Shown: positions 63,947-64,000 of the stretch, piece by piece
How the letters are laid out: every line of letters begins with the position of its first letter
How positions within the stretch are numbered: position 1 is the stretch's first letter
Assembly (NCBI RefSeq): GCF_004762095.1
Contig: NZ_SIJH01000008.1
Location: forward strand, 102,741 to 166,740
Direction of reading: 5' to 3'
Origin: Tabrizicola caldifontis
Lineage (GTDB): Bacteria; Pseudomonadota; Alphaproteobacteria; Rhodobacterales; Rhodobacteraceae
DNA: 64,000 nt
The notes under the pieces: generated by a model
Told to the model about the DNA's origin: nothing
Seen by the model: the letters and a program-made list of their open reading frames with translations, nothing else
Database searches by the model: none
Program-made: the position numbers and the translations under genes

Positions 63947-64000
63947 GCAACGGGGGCTGGCGCGGAGCTTTGCGGGTTGCGCAGCGTCAGGCCCCGTTGC
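63947..64000. repeat. long inverted repeat at right window edge
   Basis: Arms GCAACGGGGGCT (63947-63958) and AGGCCCCGTTGC (63989-64000) pair at eleven of twelve positions around a 30-base centre that itself has GCGC complementarity. It begins 43 bp after the shortened amt gene and may extend beyond the window. It could be a terminator, an intergenic repeat or the end of a mobile element. No coding frame is visible in 63905-64000. Confidence 0.5.

Overview
The window is gene-dense, GC-rich bacterial chromosome with tightly overlapping ATGA start/stop junctions. Gene content points to Alphaproteobacteria, order Rhodobacterales (Paracoccaceae / Rhodobacter-Roseobacter group). The indicators are an Lrp-trxB divergent pair, a TauE/SafE + TIGR02186 pair, aerobic hemF, a SPOR-tailed D,D-carboxypeptidase and a methylated-amine gene set typical of this order. 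Genus cannot be fixed from this alone. I see no rRNA, tRNA, CRISPR array, phage or intact insertion sequence.

Layout. 1-2.5 kb: a partial baeRF-like gene, an Nfu iron-sulfur carrier and the tsaB-rimI pair. 2.7-8.5 kb: a BMP-type nucleoside ABC transporter (binding protein, double ATPase, two permeases) followed by purine nucleoside phosphorylase, i.e. purine nucleoside uptake and salvage. 8.6-15.4 kb: housekeeping genes (TauE/TIGR02186, ubiK-like, lgt, midA-like, pgeF, Lrp, trxB). 15.5-29.3 kb: a galactoside island. An IclR regulator and a MalK-type ATPase diverge from a nine-gene overlapping operon: sugar-binding protein, two permeases, GH36 alpha-galactosidase, SDR dehydrogenase, dgoK, dgoA, SMP-30 lactonase and GH42 beta-galactosidase. 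A GH13 alpha-glucosidase converges on it. Together they import galactosides, hydrolyse them and send galactose through the oxidative De Ley-Doudoroff route; only the galactonate dehydratase is missing. 29.5-46 kb: two MFS transporters, asd, a FAH-family hydrolase, a D,D-carboxypeptidase, HAD, clpS, an rRNA-methyltransferase-like gene, a degenerate SDR, a lipoprotein, hemF and smc.

46.2-63.9 kb is the most interesting part: a methylated-amine gene cluster. It holds a sarcosine-oxidase-like heterotetramer that in this context is probably N-methylglutamate dehydrogenase, an XRE-cupin regulator, N-methylglutamate synthase (three subunits related to glutamate synthase), gamma-glutamylmethylamide synthetase, trimethylamine monooxygenase and an Amt-type transporter. 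Diverging from the synthase operon is a compact six-gene cassette in which every product is a membrane protein: an APC permease, three small proteins of 61-125 aa and two uncharacterised proteins. It is the best candidate here for an undescribed system, probably a multi-subunit uptake complex. Related inverted repeats of the form TTTxCC...GG..AAA occur in the control regions of these operons and may be the regulator's operators. Other unusual features are loss of the Fe-S cysteines in the synthase and of the zinc ligands in the delta subunit, two SDR proteins lacking the catalytic lysine, and an Amt whose last helix and tail appear cut off.
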